64,000 nucleotides of DNA, from assembly GCF_000333895.2 (NCBI RefSeq), contig NZ_ANFM02000034.1, positions 1 to 64,000 on the forward strand, read 5' to 3'. Shown piece by piece: positions 28,749 to 37,416 of the stretch (position 1 is the first letter of the stretch; every line of letters starts with the position of its first letter). The notes below the pieces were generated by a model, which saw only the letters and a list, made by a program, of their open reading frames with translations, was not told the origin of the DNA and did no database searches. Origin of the DNA: Grimontia indica (GTDB lineage: Bacteria; Pseudomonadota; Gammaproteobacteria; Enterobacterales; Vibrionaceae). The position numbers were made by a program, and so were the translations under genes.

Positions 28749-30065
28749 TTATCCTCTTGCCGCAGCTTCGCCGTATGGCACGTCTTTGTTGCCATAGCGT
28801 CTTACTCGCACGTTGCATTGCTCCGCATGGCCAACAAAGCCCTCGAGCATACAAAGGCGTGAGCCATATTCACCAATCAGGGTTGCGGCCTCATCGGTCA
28901 GGATTTTCTGGTAGCTGTGTGTCTTGAGGTACTTGCCTACCCACAGTCCACCGGTATATCGGCCAGCTTTCTGGGTCGGCAGGGTGTGGTTGGTGCCAAT
29001 CACCTTGTCACCGTTGGACACATTGGTACGTGGGCCAAGGAACAGGCCGCCATAACAGGTCATGTTGTCGAGGAACCAATCGTCCCGGTCGGTCATCACC
29101 TGTACGTGCTCGTAAGCTTTTTCTTCTGAGACGGCGAGCATTTCGTCATAGCTGTCACACAGAATGATTTCACCGTAATCGCGCCAACTGGCACTGGCGG
29201 TGTCTGCGGTGGGAAGAATTTTCAGAATACGTTCGATTTCCGCCATGGTGTCGGTCGCCAGCTTTTCACTGGTCGTGACCAGCGCTGCAGGTGAGTTGTA
29301 GCCATGCTCTGCTTGACCGAGAAGGTCTGTCGCACACATTTCGGCGTCCACGGTATCGTCAGCGATCACCATGGTTTCTGTTGGCCCAGCAAAGAGATCG
29401 ATACCCACGCGCCCGAACAACTGGCGCTTCGCTTCTGCCACAAAGGCATTACCCGGACCGACGAGCAGATGCACCGGCGCGATGGTTTCGGTGCCCAGCG
29501 CCATCGCGCCCACAGCCTGAATACCACCCAACACATAGATTTCGTCGGCACCGCCCAGATGCATCGCTGCGACAACTGCAGGGTTAGGTTCACCATTAAA
29601 CGGCGGTGTACAGGCAATTACGCGTGGTACGCCAGCAACTTTGGCGGTAGCGACAGACATGTGCGCCGAGGCCACCATAGGGAATTTTCCACCCGGGACG
29701 TAACAGCCCACACTTTGCACCGGAATATTCTTGTGCCCGAGGATGACTCCCGGAAGCGTCTCCACTTCCACGTCGCTCATTGATGCGAGTTGCACTTTAG
29801 CGAAATTAGTGACCTGCTCATTGGCAAAGCGGATATCTTCCATGTCTTCCGGCGAGACTTTGGCAATAATGCTTTCGATATCCTCTTGGGACAGAAGGAA
29901 AGATTCTGGCGCGTAATTGTCGAATTTGATCGCCAGCTCACGCACTGCTGCATCACCTTCTTGTTCAATTTTCTTCAGGGTATCTGCGACGATCTGGACG
30001 ACTTTTTCGTTGTCGCTCTCTCTATCAGATTCCGACTTCCCTGATTTTAAATATCTGACTGTCAT
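28749..30065 (-). CDS. histidinol-dehydrogenase-family NAD-dependent alcohol dehydrogenase (HpsN-like)
   Basis: A 438-residue zinc-dependent dehydrogenase of the HisD superfamily. Conserved features: [46 protein letters not shown] (zinc ligands Gln and His) and a C-terminal His in GHAEQ. It is not the biosynthetic HisD: no his genes are near, and the sequence style is that of catabolic members such as HpsN, which oxidises 2,3-dihydroxypropane-1-sulfonate twice to a carboxylate. The ATG at 30065 follows AGAGGAAAAA. A primary alcohol oxidised to acid is the likely reaction; identity of the substrate is open. Confidence 0.88.
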   Translation of the reverse strand: MTVRYLKSGKSESDRESDNEKVVQIVADTLKKIEQEGDAAVRELAIKFDNYAPESFLLSQEDIESIIAKVSPEDMEDIRFANEQVTNFAKVQLASMSDVEVETLPGVILGHKNIPVQSVGCYVPGGKFPMVASAHMSVATAKVAGVPRVIACTPPFNGEPNPAVVAAMHLGGADEIYVLGGIQAVGAMALGTETIAPVHLLVGPGNAFVAEAKRQLFGRVGIDLFAGPTETMVIADDTVDAEMCATDLLGQAEHGYNSPAALVTTSEKLATDTMAEIERILKILPTADTASASWRDYGEIILCDSYDEMLAVSEEKAYEHVQVMTDRDDWFLDNMTCYGGLFLGPRTNVSNGDKVIGTNHTLPTQKAGRYTGGLWVGKYLKTHSYQKILTDEAATLIGEYGSRLCMLEGFVGHAEQCNVRVRRYGNKDVPYGEAAARG

Positions 30066-30099
30066 GTATTTTTCCTCTAAAGGCGGTAGTGCGTGAGAA

Positions 30100-30630
30100 T
30101 TAAGAAGCCGGTGATGGCGGGACTTTTTCGTTGCGATCAAACGCTTCCCATCCTTCGCCGTTAAAAACATCGACGCCGAGTTGGGCGAGTACATAGGGAA
30201 AGTCCACCATGACCCAGTTGTCGACGATTTTGCCGTCCTGTACTTTCCAAAAATCCATGTAGCGGATTTCGACTTCTTTTCCGGTCGGTGCCACGCCCAT
30301 GAATGTGCCGGTATGCTTGGCGGTTTGATGACCAAATGCGGCTGCCCACTCACCCATGTAAAGTCTCGCTTCGTCTACGCAAACTTTGTCTGAAAAGGCA
30401 GCCTGAAAGGGTTTTTGCCAGTTCCTCTGAAATGCTTCCAACCCATGTTTGGTGCCACAACCCTGATTACCGAACCAGCGAAACCCTTGCGAGAAGAATT
30501 CGCCGATGTCGGCAATGCGGTGATCGTTAAGGCCGTCCACCATGGATTCGATAACCTGACGGGTTTCATCCGTCTTTGTTATGTCTGTGTCTTTGGTGAG
30601 TGCCGCTTGTTCGGGCCTTGAGCCTTTCAT
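30100..30630 (-). CDS. SnoaL-like single-domain protein C
   Basis: A 176-residue single SnoaL/NTF2-like domain. Its second half ([20 protein letters not shown], then [10 protein letters not shown]-like) is nearly superposable on the C-terminal domains of proteins B and D, so these descend from one ancestor. It lies directly between the ABC ATPase gene (no gap) and the dehydrogenase gene. Ester-cyclase or isomerase function is expected of the fold only. Confidence 0.82.
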   Translation of the reverse strand: MKGSRPEQAALTKDTDITKTDETRQVIESMVDGLNDHRIADIGEFFSQGFRWFGNQGCGTKHGLEAFQRNWQKPFQAAFSDKVCVDEARLYMGEWAAAFGHQTAKHTGTFMGVAPTGKEVEIRYMDFWKVQDGKIVDNWVMVDFPYVLAQLGVDVFNGEGWEAFDRNEKVPPSPAS

Positions 30631-31704
30631 TTACGCTGACTCCGGTTGAGAGAGTCGTTCGCCAGTTTCTGCGTCGAAGAGATGACAAATACTGGCGGAA
30701 ATTGTGGCTGAGAAGGGTTGGCCAATGTCGGTGACATACTCTTTATCCGCTTTGATGGCGACGAGTTCATCATTGACCTTGACAGTGATCATGGTGGCAT
30801 CACCCAACAGCTCGATGGAGAAGACCTTGGCGTTAATGCCGCTGGACGTTTCACTGCCATCAGTGACAACGGCATCTTCAGCACGGAACCCCAGCGTGAT
30901 GTTGCCGGAAAGGCTTGTATCCAACCCTGTGATGGTGACGTTCTCTGCGGTAAACACTCCGCCCGCAATCTTGCCTTTCATCAGGTTCATCGCGGGTGAA
31001 CCAATAAAACTCGCCACAAAGGTGTTGGCTGGGTAGTTGTAAATCTCTGTCGGTGTGCCCACTTGCTGCACGTTACCTGCGCTCATTACCACCACACGAT
31101 CTGCCAGCGTCATGGCTTCAATCTGGTCATGGGTGACGTAAATCGTGGTGATTTGCAGCTCGTGGGAGAGGTTCTTGATTTGCGCCCGCGTTGAAACGCG
31201 CAGTTTTGCATCCAGGTTCGAGAGCGGTTCGTCCATCAGGAACACATTGGGCTCGCGGACAATGGCGCGCGCCAAAGCAACACGCTGACGCTGACCGCCG
31301 GACAGATCCGCAGGGCGACGGTGGAGGAAATTAGTGAGCTCGACCATTTCCGCTGCACGCATCACTTTCTCATCATGGGTGGCCGGGTCGATGTTGCGAA
31401 CTTTAAGTGGAAAGCGAATGTTTTCGTACACGCTCATGTTGGGGTAGAGCGCATAACTTTGGAAAACCATGGCGACGTCTCTGTCTTTCGGCTCAAGGTC
31501 GTTCACTACCTTGCCATCAATCAATATTTCCCCGCTGGTCGCTTCCTCTAGCCCGGCAATCATGCGCATTGTGGTGGTTTTACCGCAGCCTGATGGTCCA
31601 AGTAAGACCAGAAACTCCTTGTCAGGAATGGTCAAATCGAAATCTTTGACGCCGATAAAATCACCCCAGCGTTTATCGATATGACGCAACTGCACTTCAG
31701 CCAT
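30631..31704 (-). CDS. ABC transporter ATPase, MalK/UgpC type
   Basis: A 357-residue ATPase of a carbohydrate-type importer. Walker [11 protein letters not shown], signature [15 protein letters not shown], Walker [17 protein letters not shown] and switch histidine YVTHDQ are present, followed by a TOBE-containing regulatory domain. It is the first gene of the minus-strand unit, while the matching binding protein and permeases start on the other strand at 32108, so one importer is split over two divergent transcripts. Confidence 0.92.
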   Translation of the reverse strand: MAEVQLRHIDKRWGDFIGVKDFDLTIPDKEFLVLLGPSGCGKTTTMRMIAGLEEATSGEILIDGKVVNDLEPKDRDVAMVFQSYALYPNMSVYENIRFPLKVRNIDPATHDEKVMRAAEMVELTNFLHRRPADLSGGQRQRVALARAIVREPNVFLMDEPLSNLDAKLRVSTRAQIKNLSHELQITTIYVTHDQIEAMTLADRVVVMSAGNVQQVGTPTEIYNYPANTFVASFIGSPAMNLMKGKIAGGVFTAENVTITGLDTSLSGNITLGFRAEDAVVTDGSETSSGINAKVFSIELLGDATMITVKVNDELVAIKADKEYVTDIGQPFSATISASICHLFDAETGERLSQPESA

Positions 31705-32107
31705 GATTGCTCTCCACGTTGAATGAAACTCAATGGGTACGTATTCAAAATAAGCAAAGAAATATGAGTTTTAGAATGCTGAGTTTGGCGATATTTGAGT
31801 GCGGTCACACAAATATATTTACTTGGATTGTTTTCTTATTAATAAGAATGTTAGTTAAATCATCTATTTATAAATGAATGAAAATTATCACAAAATTTAA
31901 TATTTCAATGTTTTTCAATGAGTTGATGGAAATAAAAATTGACTATTTTTTGTTCGGGACGGAATTAAAGATTTCTTGCTAAATCTACCTAAACCAATAA
32001 ATCTTGTTTTTGCATACGTATCTATTTCTGTCTGGATTTGAAGTCAGGCAAGTTAGTGAGAGACGCAATCGTTAGTTATTGCTTATCGGATGAAGTAGGA
32101 GAGCAAC
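31705..32107. promoter_or_regulatory. divergent control region of the catabolic locus
   Basis: About 400 bases, strongly AT-rich in the middle, with no credible gene, lying between the two divergent first genes. A shared element TACGTAT occurs near both ends: 31738-31744 (GGTACGTATTC) and inside the palindrome ATACGTAT at 32014-32021. A central CG within a palindrome is typical of LacI-family operators, so these are candidate sites for the LacI protein of this operon. The plus-strand gene has a good ribosome binding site, GTAGGAGAG. Confidence 0.45.
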
Positions 32108-33346
32108 ATGAATTGCAGCGTGAAAGGGATAGCCATGGCGAGTTTGCTCGCTATCACCCATCAGGTGACAGCCGCAGACGGGTGCGGTGCAGGGGAAGGA
32201 AACGTCAACATATTGTCGAATGACTTTCCCGCATTGCACGCGGTAGCAGCGCAGGCTGAGGGATGTGCCACGGACAAGCTGAGCGTGACCAAAAACCAAA
32301 CCAAAGACCACCGCGACCTACAAAACGCCGCGCTGAAAGCGAATCCTGCCAAGTACTCCACAGCCGTTGTATCAACCAGTTCTATTGTGCCGTTACTGAA
32401 TGAAGGTCTGATCCAGCCTCTCGACGACATGGTGGAAAAATACGGGCAAAGTCTTCAGCCGTCACAGTTGATCAAGATTGATGGCAAGGTGATGGCTGTG
32501 GCCTTCATGGCGAATTCGCAACACCTCTTTTACCGCAAAGATATCCTCGAAGAAGCGGGTGTCGAACCACCGAAAACCTTTGAGGACATGATTGCTGCAG
32601 GCAAGAAAATTCAACAGATGGGACTGATGAAATACCCTGTCGCTCTGAATACCAAAACCGGATGGAATCTCGGTGAAGAGTTTATCAATGTCTTTAGTGC
32701 CACCGGAGAGAGCTTCTTCAAACCGGGCAGTGCGATTCCGAACCTTAACAATGCCAATGGTGTGAAAACGCTCAATACGCTTAAAGCACTGACGGAGCTT
32801 TCTAACCCTGACTTTTTGACCTTTGATTCCAACAGCACCCAAGCTTTGTGGGAAGACGGAAAAGTCGCGCTGGCACTTTTATGGGGCTCGCGGGCGACTG
32901 CGATTCTGGATGGTGAAGGCTCAAGTCCAGAGATTGTTGCCAACACAGTACTCACCAATACACCAGTATTCTCTGGTGGCAGTACACCGGGTGCGACGCT
33001 CTGGTGGGACGGATGGACAGTCGCCAGTAACCTTTCCCCGCAAGACGCCGAGGCAACGTTCAAAGTGATGACCCATGCCATTTCGACAGAGATGATGCAG
33101 GCCAACCAAGAAAAAGCGGTGTGGTTGATTGAAGGCTATGAGCCAGACGCGTCCGCGATGGGAGTGATTGCAACGGTTCAAGAGCAAGCTAACCCTTACC
33201 CTATGTTGCCTTACATGGGTTTGCTGCACTCCGCGTTAGGTGCAGAACTACCGGATTTTCTGTTGGGTAATGAATCGGCAGAACAAGCGCTCAAGGACAT
33301 TGAAGCAGCGTATATGACTTCAGCCCGTGAACAGGGCTTTCTGTAA
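32108..33346 (+). CDS. ABC transporter solute-binding protein, extracellular family 1
   Basis: Periplasmic binding protein of 412 residues with a signal peptide (cleavage near residue 23, VTAAD). The body follows the sugar-binding family 1 pattern: FMANSQHLFYRKDILEEAGV, PPKTFEDMIAAGKKIQ, and a Trp-rich hinge (LWWDGWTVAS). Although the family is called carbohydrate-binding, members take many polyols and acids. It is followed by an intercistronic hairpin and two permease genes, and served by the ATPase at 30631-31704. Confidence 0.92.
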   Translation: MNCSVKGIAMASLLAITHQVTAADGCGAGEGNVNILSNDFPALHAVAAQAEGCATDKLSVTKNQTKDHRDLQNAALKANPAKYSTAVVSTSSIVPLLNEGLIQPLDDMVEKYGQSLQPSQLIKIDGKVMAVAFMANSQHLFYRKDILEEAGVEPPKTFEDMIAAGKKIQQMGLMKYPVALNTKTGWNLGEEFINVFSATGESFFKPGSAIPNLNNANGVKTLNTLKALTELSNPDFLTFDSNSTQALWEDGKVALALLWGSRATAILDGEGSSPEIVANTVLTNTPVFSGGSTPGATLWWDGWTVASNLSPQDAEATFKVMTHAISTEMMQANQEKAVWLIEGYEPDASAMGVIATVQEQANPYPMLPYMGLLHSALGAELPDFLLGNESAEQALKDIEAAYMTSAREQGFL

Positions 33347-33403
33347 GGACTAAAAAACTTTACTACCCAAGCATCTGTAATAGATAGGCTTCTATCACAC
33401 CTT

Positions 33404-33425
33404 AGCCCCGGAGGAATTCGGGGCT
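33404..33425 (+). other. intercistronic hairpin after the binding-protein gene
   Basis: AGCCCCG (33404-33410) pairs with CGGGGCT (33419-33425) around GAGGAATT, without a T run. It resembles the mRNA-stabilising hairpins between binding-protein and permease genes and parallels the hairpins next to dctP in the same locus. Confidence 0.5.
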
Positions 33426-33447
33426 TACCGAACGAAAGGTGGAGTTC

Positions 33448-34479
33448 ATGCCACATCGCACATTCTTAAAATTCATGTGGCCATCGTTATTGGTCATGTT
33501 TTTGCTCATCGCATTGCCGATCGTTTCAGTATTTGTTCAGTCGCTTTATGTGGAACACGAGCAAATTGTGTTGGAAACGGAAAACTGTGGTCCGTTTGGC
33601 TGTAAAACCACGGTTGCGGTTGATCGCGAAGCGACAGACAAACTTCGCGAAGAGGAGCCGCTCGGGCGTTTTAACGGCATGGATACCTACACCAACCGAA
33701 GCCATCTGGCTTTTCAGGAGTTAGGCGAAGCGTGGGATGCTTCATCTTCCATGGGTGACTTTGTCGACCGCATGATGAATCTGCCGTTTTACAAAGCGCT
33801 GGTCTTTACGCTGGCGTATACCTTCATCGTCACGCCGTTGGTGATTGTGCTGGGGCTGGTAGTGGCGCTTTGCGTCAACGCATTGCCCAAGTTAGTCAAA
33901 GGTCCCACGATCTTCCTTTCGTTGCTCCCCATGATTGTGACGCCATTGATTGGTTCACTGATTTTGTTCTGGATGATTGACGCCGATGGCGTTATCGGGG
34001 CGACCCTACAAATCTGGTTTGATGACGACAGTCTGTCATTGAAAGCCTCGCCGACACTGACCTGGATAACACTCTTTATTTACGGCATTTGGTCGTCGGT
34101 GCCTTTCTCTTTCATCGTCTTCTACGCCGGTCTTCAGACCGTGCCGACCGATACGCTGGAAGCCTCAATGATTGATGGTGCATCGCGTTGGGAGACGATT
34201 CGTTTTGTCGTGATCCCGCATATGGCACCGCTGGTGACTTTCGTCGCCTTGATGCAGCTGATGGATAACTTCCGGGTGTTCGAGCCCATTGTCGGCTTTG
34301 CGGCCGAAGCGCACGCCACATCGCTCAGTTGGCTTATCTACAACGATTTGCGTGGCACGGATTCTCAGCTCTTTGGTTCTGCTGCGTCCACATCCATGCT
34401 CACCATTCTGGGTGTGGCGATTCTTCTGATGCCTGTGTTCATTCGAACCTGGCGCGATTTCAACCGTAAGTCAGCCTAG
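33448..34479 (+). CDS. ABC transporter permease (MalF/UgpA type)
   Basis: Inner-membrane permease of 343 residues with six or so helices. After the first helix comes a long periplasmic loop of about 95 residues containing CGPFGC. The EAA loop for ATPase contact is DTLEASMIDGASRWETIRFV. ATG at 33448 is preferred to the GTG at 33439, because AAAGGTGGAG lies just before the ATG. It lies 9 bases before the second permease gene. Confidence 0.9.
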   Translation: MPHRTFLKFMWPSLLVMFLLIALPIVSVFVQSLYVEHEQIVLETENCGPFGCKTTVAVDREATDKLREEEPLGRFNGMDTYTNRSHLAFQELGEAWDASSSMGDFVDRMMNLPFYKALVFTLAYTFIVTPLVIVLGLVVALCVNALPKLVKGPTIFLSLLPMIVTPLIGSLILFWMIDADGVIGATLQIWFDDDSLSLKASPTLTWITLFIYGIWSSVPFSFIVFYAGLQTVPTDTLEASMIDGASRWETIRFVVIPHMAPLVTFVALMQLMDNFRVFEPIVGFAAEAHATSLSWLIYNDLRGTDSQLFGSAASTSMLTILGVAILLMPVFIRTWRDFNRKSA

Positions 34480-34488
34480 GAGACCATC

Positions 34489-35367
34489 ATGGAAGAAGTA
34501 CGTAAGAAGCCTGTCTGGCTAAAAACGGTCTCGATTGCCTTTGTTATTGTTTGGCTACTCATTGCTGCAGGCCCGTTTCTTTGGACCGCTTGGGGCTCAT
34601 TCAAAGTGCAGGCAGATTTCTTTTCCAAATCTGATTGGATGAACGCGATTTACGGTGTAAAGACCTTGCTGGAAACGGGCTCCGAGTTCACGGGGCAAGG
34701 TTACTACGGCGCATGGATTGAGCAGGATTTCTGGCTCGCCGCCATCAATACTTTTGTGGTGGTGTTCTCTGTGGTCATCATTTCCCTGACCATTGGCACC
34801 TTGGGTGGTTACGCGCTGGCTCGATCCGGTTTTCGTTACTCGCTATGGATTTTGATGATTGCCTTGGTGCTTCGCGCCATGCCTCACATCACTTTGGTTT
34901 CGGGTTACATGCTGCCATTCTTCGAATGGAATTTGTGGGGGCACCTTGGCACCACCATTATTGTGCTGGTGGCCATTAACCAACCCTTCACGCTGTGGAT
35001 GCTTCACTCTTTTTTCCTCAACATTCCAAAAGACATGGATGAGAGTGCAATGGTGGACGGCTGCACTCGATTCCAAGCCTTCAAGCACGTGATTATCCCG
35101 GTGATGTGGCCGGGTGTGATCACCACAGGTTTGTTCAGCTTCCTGCTGGCCTATAACGACTTTGCCGTTACGGGCATGCTGCTCAGTCAGGAAAACCAAA
35201 CCATGGTGCCGAAGATCGCCAGCTTCCTTGGCACCACGCAGGTGGAAGGTAACGTGATGTTTGCGGTTGCTGCGGTGGTGTCGGCGATGATCCCGCTGTT
35301 TTTCCTGGTTCTCTTCTTCCAAAAACAAATTGTGTCCGGCCTGACCGCTGGCGCGGTAAAAGGGTAA
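34489..35367 (+). CDS. ABC transporter permease (MalG/UgpE type)
   Basis: Second permease, 292 residues, about six helices, with the EAA loop MDESAMVDGCTRFQAFKHVI. It pairs with the preceding permease to form the channel. It carries a periplasmic segment of about 45 residues after the first helix. Three bases separate it from the SnoaL D gene. Confidence 0.9.
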   Translation: MEEVRKKPVWLKTVSIAFVIVWLLIAAGPFLWTAWGSFKVQADFFSKSDWMNAIYGVKTLLETGSEFTGQGYYGAWIEQDFWLAAINTFVVVFSVVIISLTIGTLGGYALARSGFRYSLWILMIALVLRAMPHITLVSGYMLPFFEWNLWGHLGTTIIVLVAINQPFTLWMLHSFFLNIPKDMDESAMVDGCTRFQAFKHVIIPVMWPGVITTGLFSFLLAYNDFAVTGMLLSQENQTMVPKIASFLGTTQVEGNVMFAVAAVVSAMIPLFFLVLFFQKQIVSGLTAGAVKG

Positions 35368-35370
35368 GTT

Positions 35371-36408
35371 ATGTCGGCAGTGCTACAACAAGCGAAAGAG
35401 AAAGCATGGTCGTTTTATCAGGCATTGGACGCTACTTCAGGTGATCAGTTGGAAGCCGTGTTTGCCGAATATTGCTCGCCGGATTACCACTTTCGGGGCT
35501 GCCATCCCTTTAACGAAATCGATAATGCCAGTGATGTCATCAAGACAGTCTGGCAGCCATTCAAAGCTTCCTTCCGTGCGCTTCAGCGTCGTCAGGATAT
35601 TTTCATGGCAGGTGAAAATAGCCTCGATGAGGATGGCAGTATTTGGGTGCTATCGATGGGCCACCTGATGGGCTTGTTCGATCAACATTGGCTCGGCATA
35701 CCGAGAACAGGCCGCATGGCATTCTTGCGCTACTGTGAGTTCACACAAGTCGTGGACGGCAAGATCGCTCAGTCTGCTTTCTTTGCGGATATTCCCGGTG
35801 TCATGGTGCAAGCGGGGGTAAATCCTTTTCCGCCGCAGAGTGGCGCGCAGCTGGTGCAGCCCGGTCCGATGACCCATGATGGCATCATGACAACCCTTCA
35901 ACCTGCGCAAGAAGGGGCAAAAACTCTCAATGTCATCAACAAGATGATTTCTGATTTGGGCAATTGGGACAACAAACTGAGTTTGGAAGAAGAACTGGCG
36001 CTCACCTGGCACGACGACATGATTTGGTGGGGGCCGACCGGCATCGGCGCGAGTTACACGATCGAACGCTATGCCAAGCAACATTCGGGTATTTTCAGAG
36101 CCAGCTTTTCAGACCGCATATTCAACGGTCATGTCTGTAAGTTCGCCGAAGGGCATTTCGGCGGATTCTTCGGATGGCCGAATCTTAGCCTGAAACCTTC
36201 GGGCGGTTTTATGGGGATGGCGGCGAGTGACAATTACTTCGACATGCGCGTGATTGATATCTACCGCCGAGATGGCGATAAGCTCGCTGAAAACTGGGTG
36301 TTTATTGATTTACTGTATTTTTTCCATCAGCAAGGCATCGATATTCTGGCGAGAAACCAACAGCTGAGTGCGGAGAGTCAGAGTGATGTGACCAATAGGT
36401 GTTACTGA
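35371..36408 (+). CDS. SnoaL-like double-domain protein D
   Basis: A 345-residue protein with two SnoaL/NTF2-like domains, closest in plan to protein B. The first domain shows YHFRGCHPFNEIDNASDVI and WLGIPRTGRMAFLRYCEF; the second has WWGPTGIGASYTIERYA and DGDKLAENWVFIDLLYFF. It is the last gene of the plus-strand transport unit, which ties the SnoaL proteins to the transported compound. Reaction unknown. Confidence 0.82.
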   Translation: MSAVLQQAKEKAWSFYQALDATSGDQLEAVFAEYCSPDYHFRGCHPFNEIDNASDVIKTVWQPFKASFRALQRRQDIFMAGENSLDEDGSIWVLSMGHLMGLFDQHWLGIPRTGRMAFLRYCEFTQVVDGKIAQSAFFADIPGVMVQAGVNPFPPQSGAQLVQPGPMTHDGIMTTLQPAQEGAKTLNVINKMISDLGNWDNKLSLEEELALTWHDDMIWWGPTGIGASYTIERYAKQHSGIFRASFSDRIFNGHVCKFAEGHFGGFFGWPNLSLKPSGGFMGMAASDNYFDMRVIDIYRRDGDKLAENWVFIDLLYFFHQQGIDILARNQQLSAESQSDVTNRCY

Positions 36409-36437
36409 CCACTGGCGCACTGGCAACGCTATGGGTG

Positions 36438-36470
36438 ATGCACTGCCTTTGAAACAGAACAAAGGCCGCG
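36438..36470 (+). repeat. imperfect direct repeat, left copy
   Basis: Thirty-three bases (ATGCACTGCC...AAAGGCCGCG) that recur with about six changes at 37185-37217. The pair flanks the small exported protein gene at 36578-37129. Confidence 0.6.
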
Positions 36471-36491
36471 CGGCCTTGTGCGGTGTTTTTT
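36462..36491 (+). terminator. probable terminator of the plus-strand catabolic unit
   Basis: AAGGCCGCGCGGCCTT (36462-36477) is a perfect 16-base palindrome, followed within ten bases by TTTTTT. The gap between stem and T run is longer than ideal. It overlaps the left direct repeat. Confidence 0.5.
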
Positions 36492-36577
36492 CAAACTGCT
36501 ACACCTAACTGATCTAAATGTTAGATATGATAAAAATACATAAAAACGATAATGCCAAATGAAGAGAGATTAGGTTG

Positions 36578-37129
36578 ATGAAATGGACTCTAATGGCTCT
36601 ATATTTTTTCTGTGCAATGTCTTTTGCACAGAGCGACGATATAAACTCAGTGTTTGGTTTACCTGTTGGTGGTGCTCTTCCCAGTGAGTTGAACGCAAAA
36701 CTTCGTAAAGATAACCAGTATCCAACTCAACTGCTTTATGTACCTTTACTTGCTGAGAACGATCAGTTTCCATTTGAAGATGTGAGAATTCAATTAATTG
36801 ACTCATCGAAGAAAATTTATTCAATACAAGGCGAATATAATTTTAATGATGGCGATGAATGTCTCGCTGAAGTTCAGCGGTTAGTCCGGTACTTTGATTT
36901 GAGATACAAAGGCCAAAAAGTTATCTCAAACTCTACTATTGATGGTGTCGAACTCGTTCATTTTGATGGATATCTTTCAAAAAGTGGCCATAGAAAGTTA
37001 GAGGTATACTGTGCAAGTGAAAATCCAGAAGATAGAGCGAAAAAGTTATTTGTGTCTATCTGGGATAAAGAATTGGCCACAGAAGCTGAAGCGCTATGGG
37101 ATGAAGTCCATAAAACATTAAAGAATTAA
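36578..37129 (+). CDS. exported protein of unknown function
   Basis: A 183-residue protein with a signal peptide (cleavage near residue 17, SFAQS). The mature part is a mixed alpha/beta domain with two cysteines (DECLAE and EVYCAS) that could pair. Family not recognised. The ATG at 36578 sits behind GAGAGATTAGG. Base composition is more AT-rich than the preceding operon and the gene is bracketed by imperfect direct repeats, so it may have arrived as a unit. No functional link to the neighbours. Confidence 0.65.
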   Translation: MKWTLMALYFFCAMSFAQSDDINSVFGLPVGGALPSELNAKLRKDNQYPTQLLYVPLLAENDQFPFEDVRIQLIDSSKKIYSIQGEYNFNDGDECLAEVQRLVRYFDLRYKGQKVISNSTIDGVELVHFDGYLSKSGHRKLEVYCASENPEDRAKKLFVSIWDKELATEAEALWDEVHKTLKN

Positions 37130-37416
37130 TACCACCAGTTTTCCTCACTTCACCCAACCCACCAACCTGTGCCCATCATGGTCAACGCACCGCCTTCGGA
37201 ACAGCACAAAGGCAGCGTGGGTGAGTAGGGTGGTGTAGCGTATAATTGGACAAAAACGAGTTAGGATTGGTGCTCGAAAGCGTCTGATTCGGATAACTTC
37301 AGGTAGGGAAAATCGAAGTAGACGGCGCTATTGTTTGAGAGCATTGGCTGCTGATGCAGCCAAAATAAGGATATTGCCAGTTGACCGGAGAAGGGGTTAT
37401 ATGTGTTAGCATTTTT
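37130..37416. other. gene-poor stretch with right direct-repeat copy
   Basis: About 290 bases. It holds the right copy of the direct repeat (37185-37217, ACGCACCGCC...AAAGGCAGCG). I see no other gene or clear regulatory site. Confidence 0.5.

Noticed and set aside
28749-30065. Biosynthetic histidinol dehydrogenase (hisD)
   Set aside because: No other his genes are near, and the gene lies within a catabolic operon with a LacI regulator and importers.
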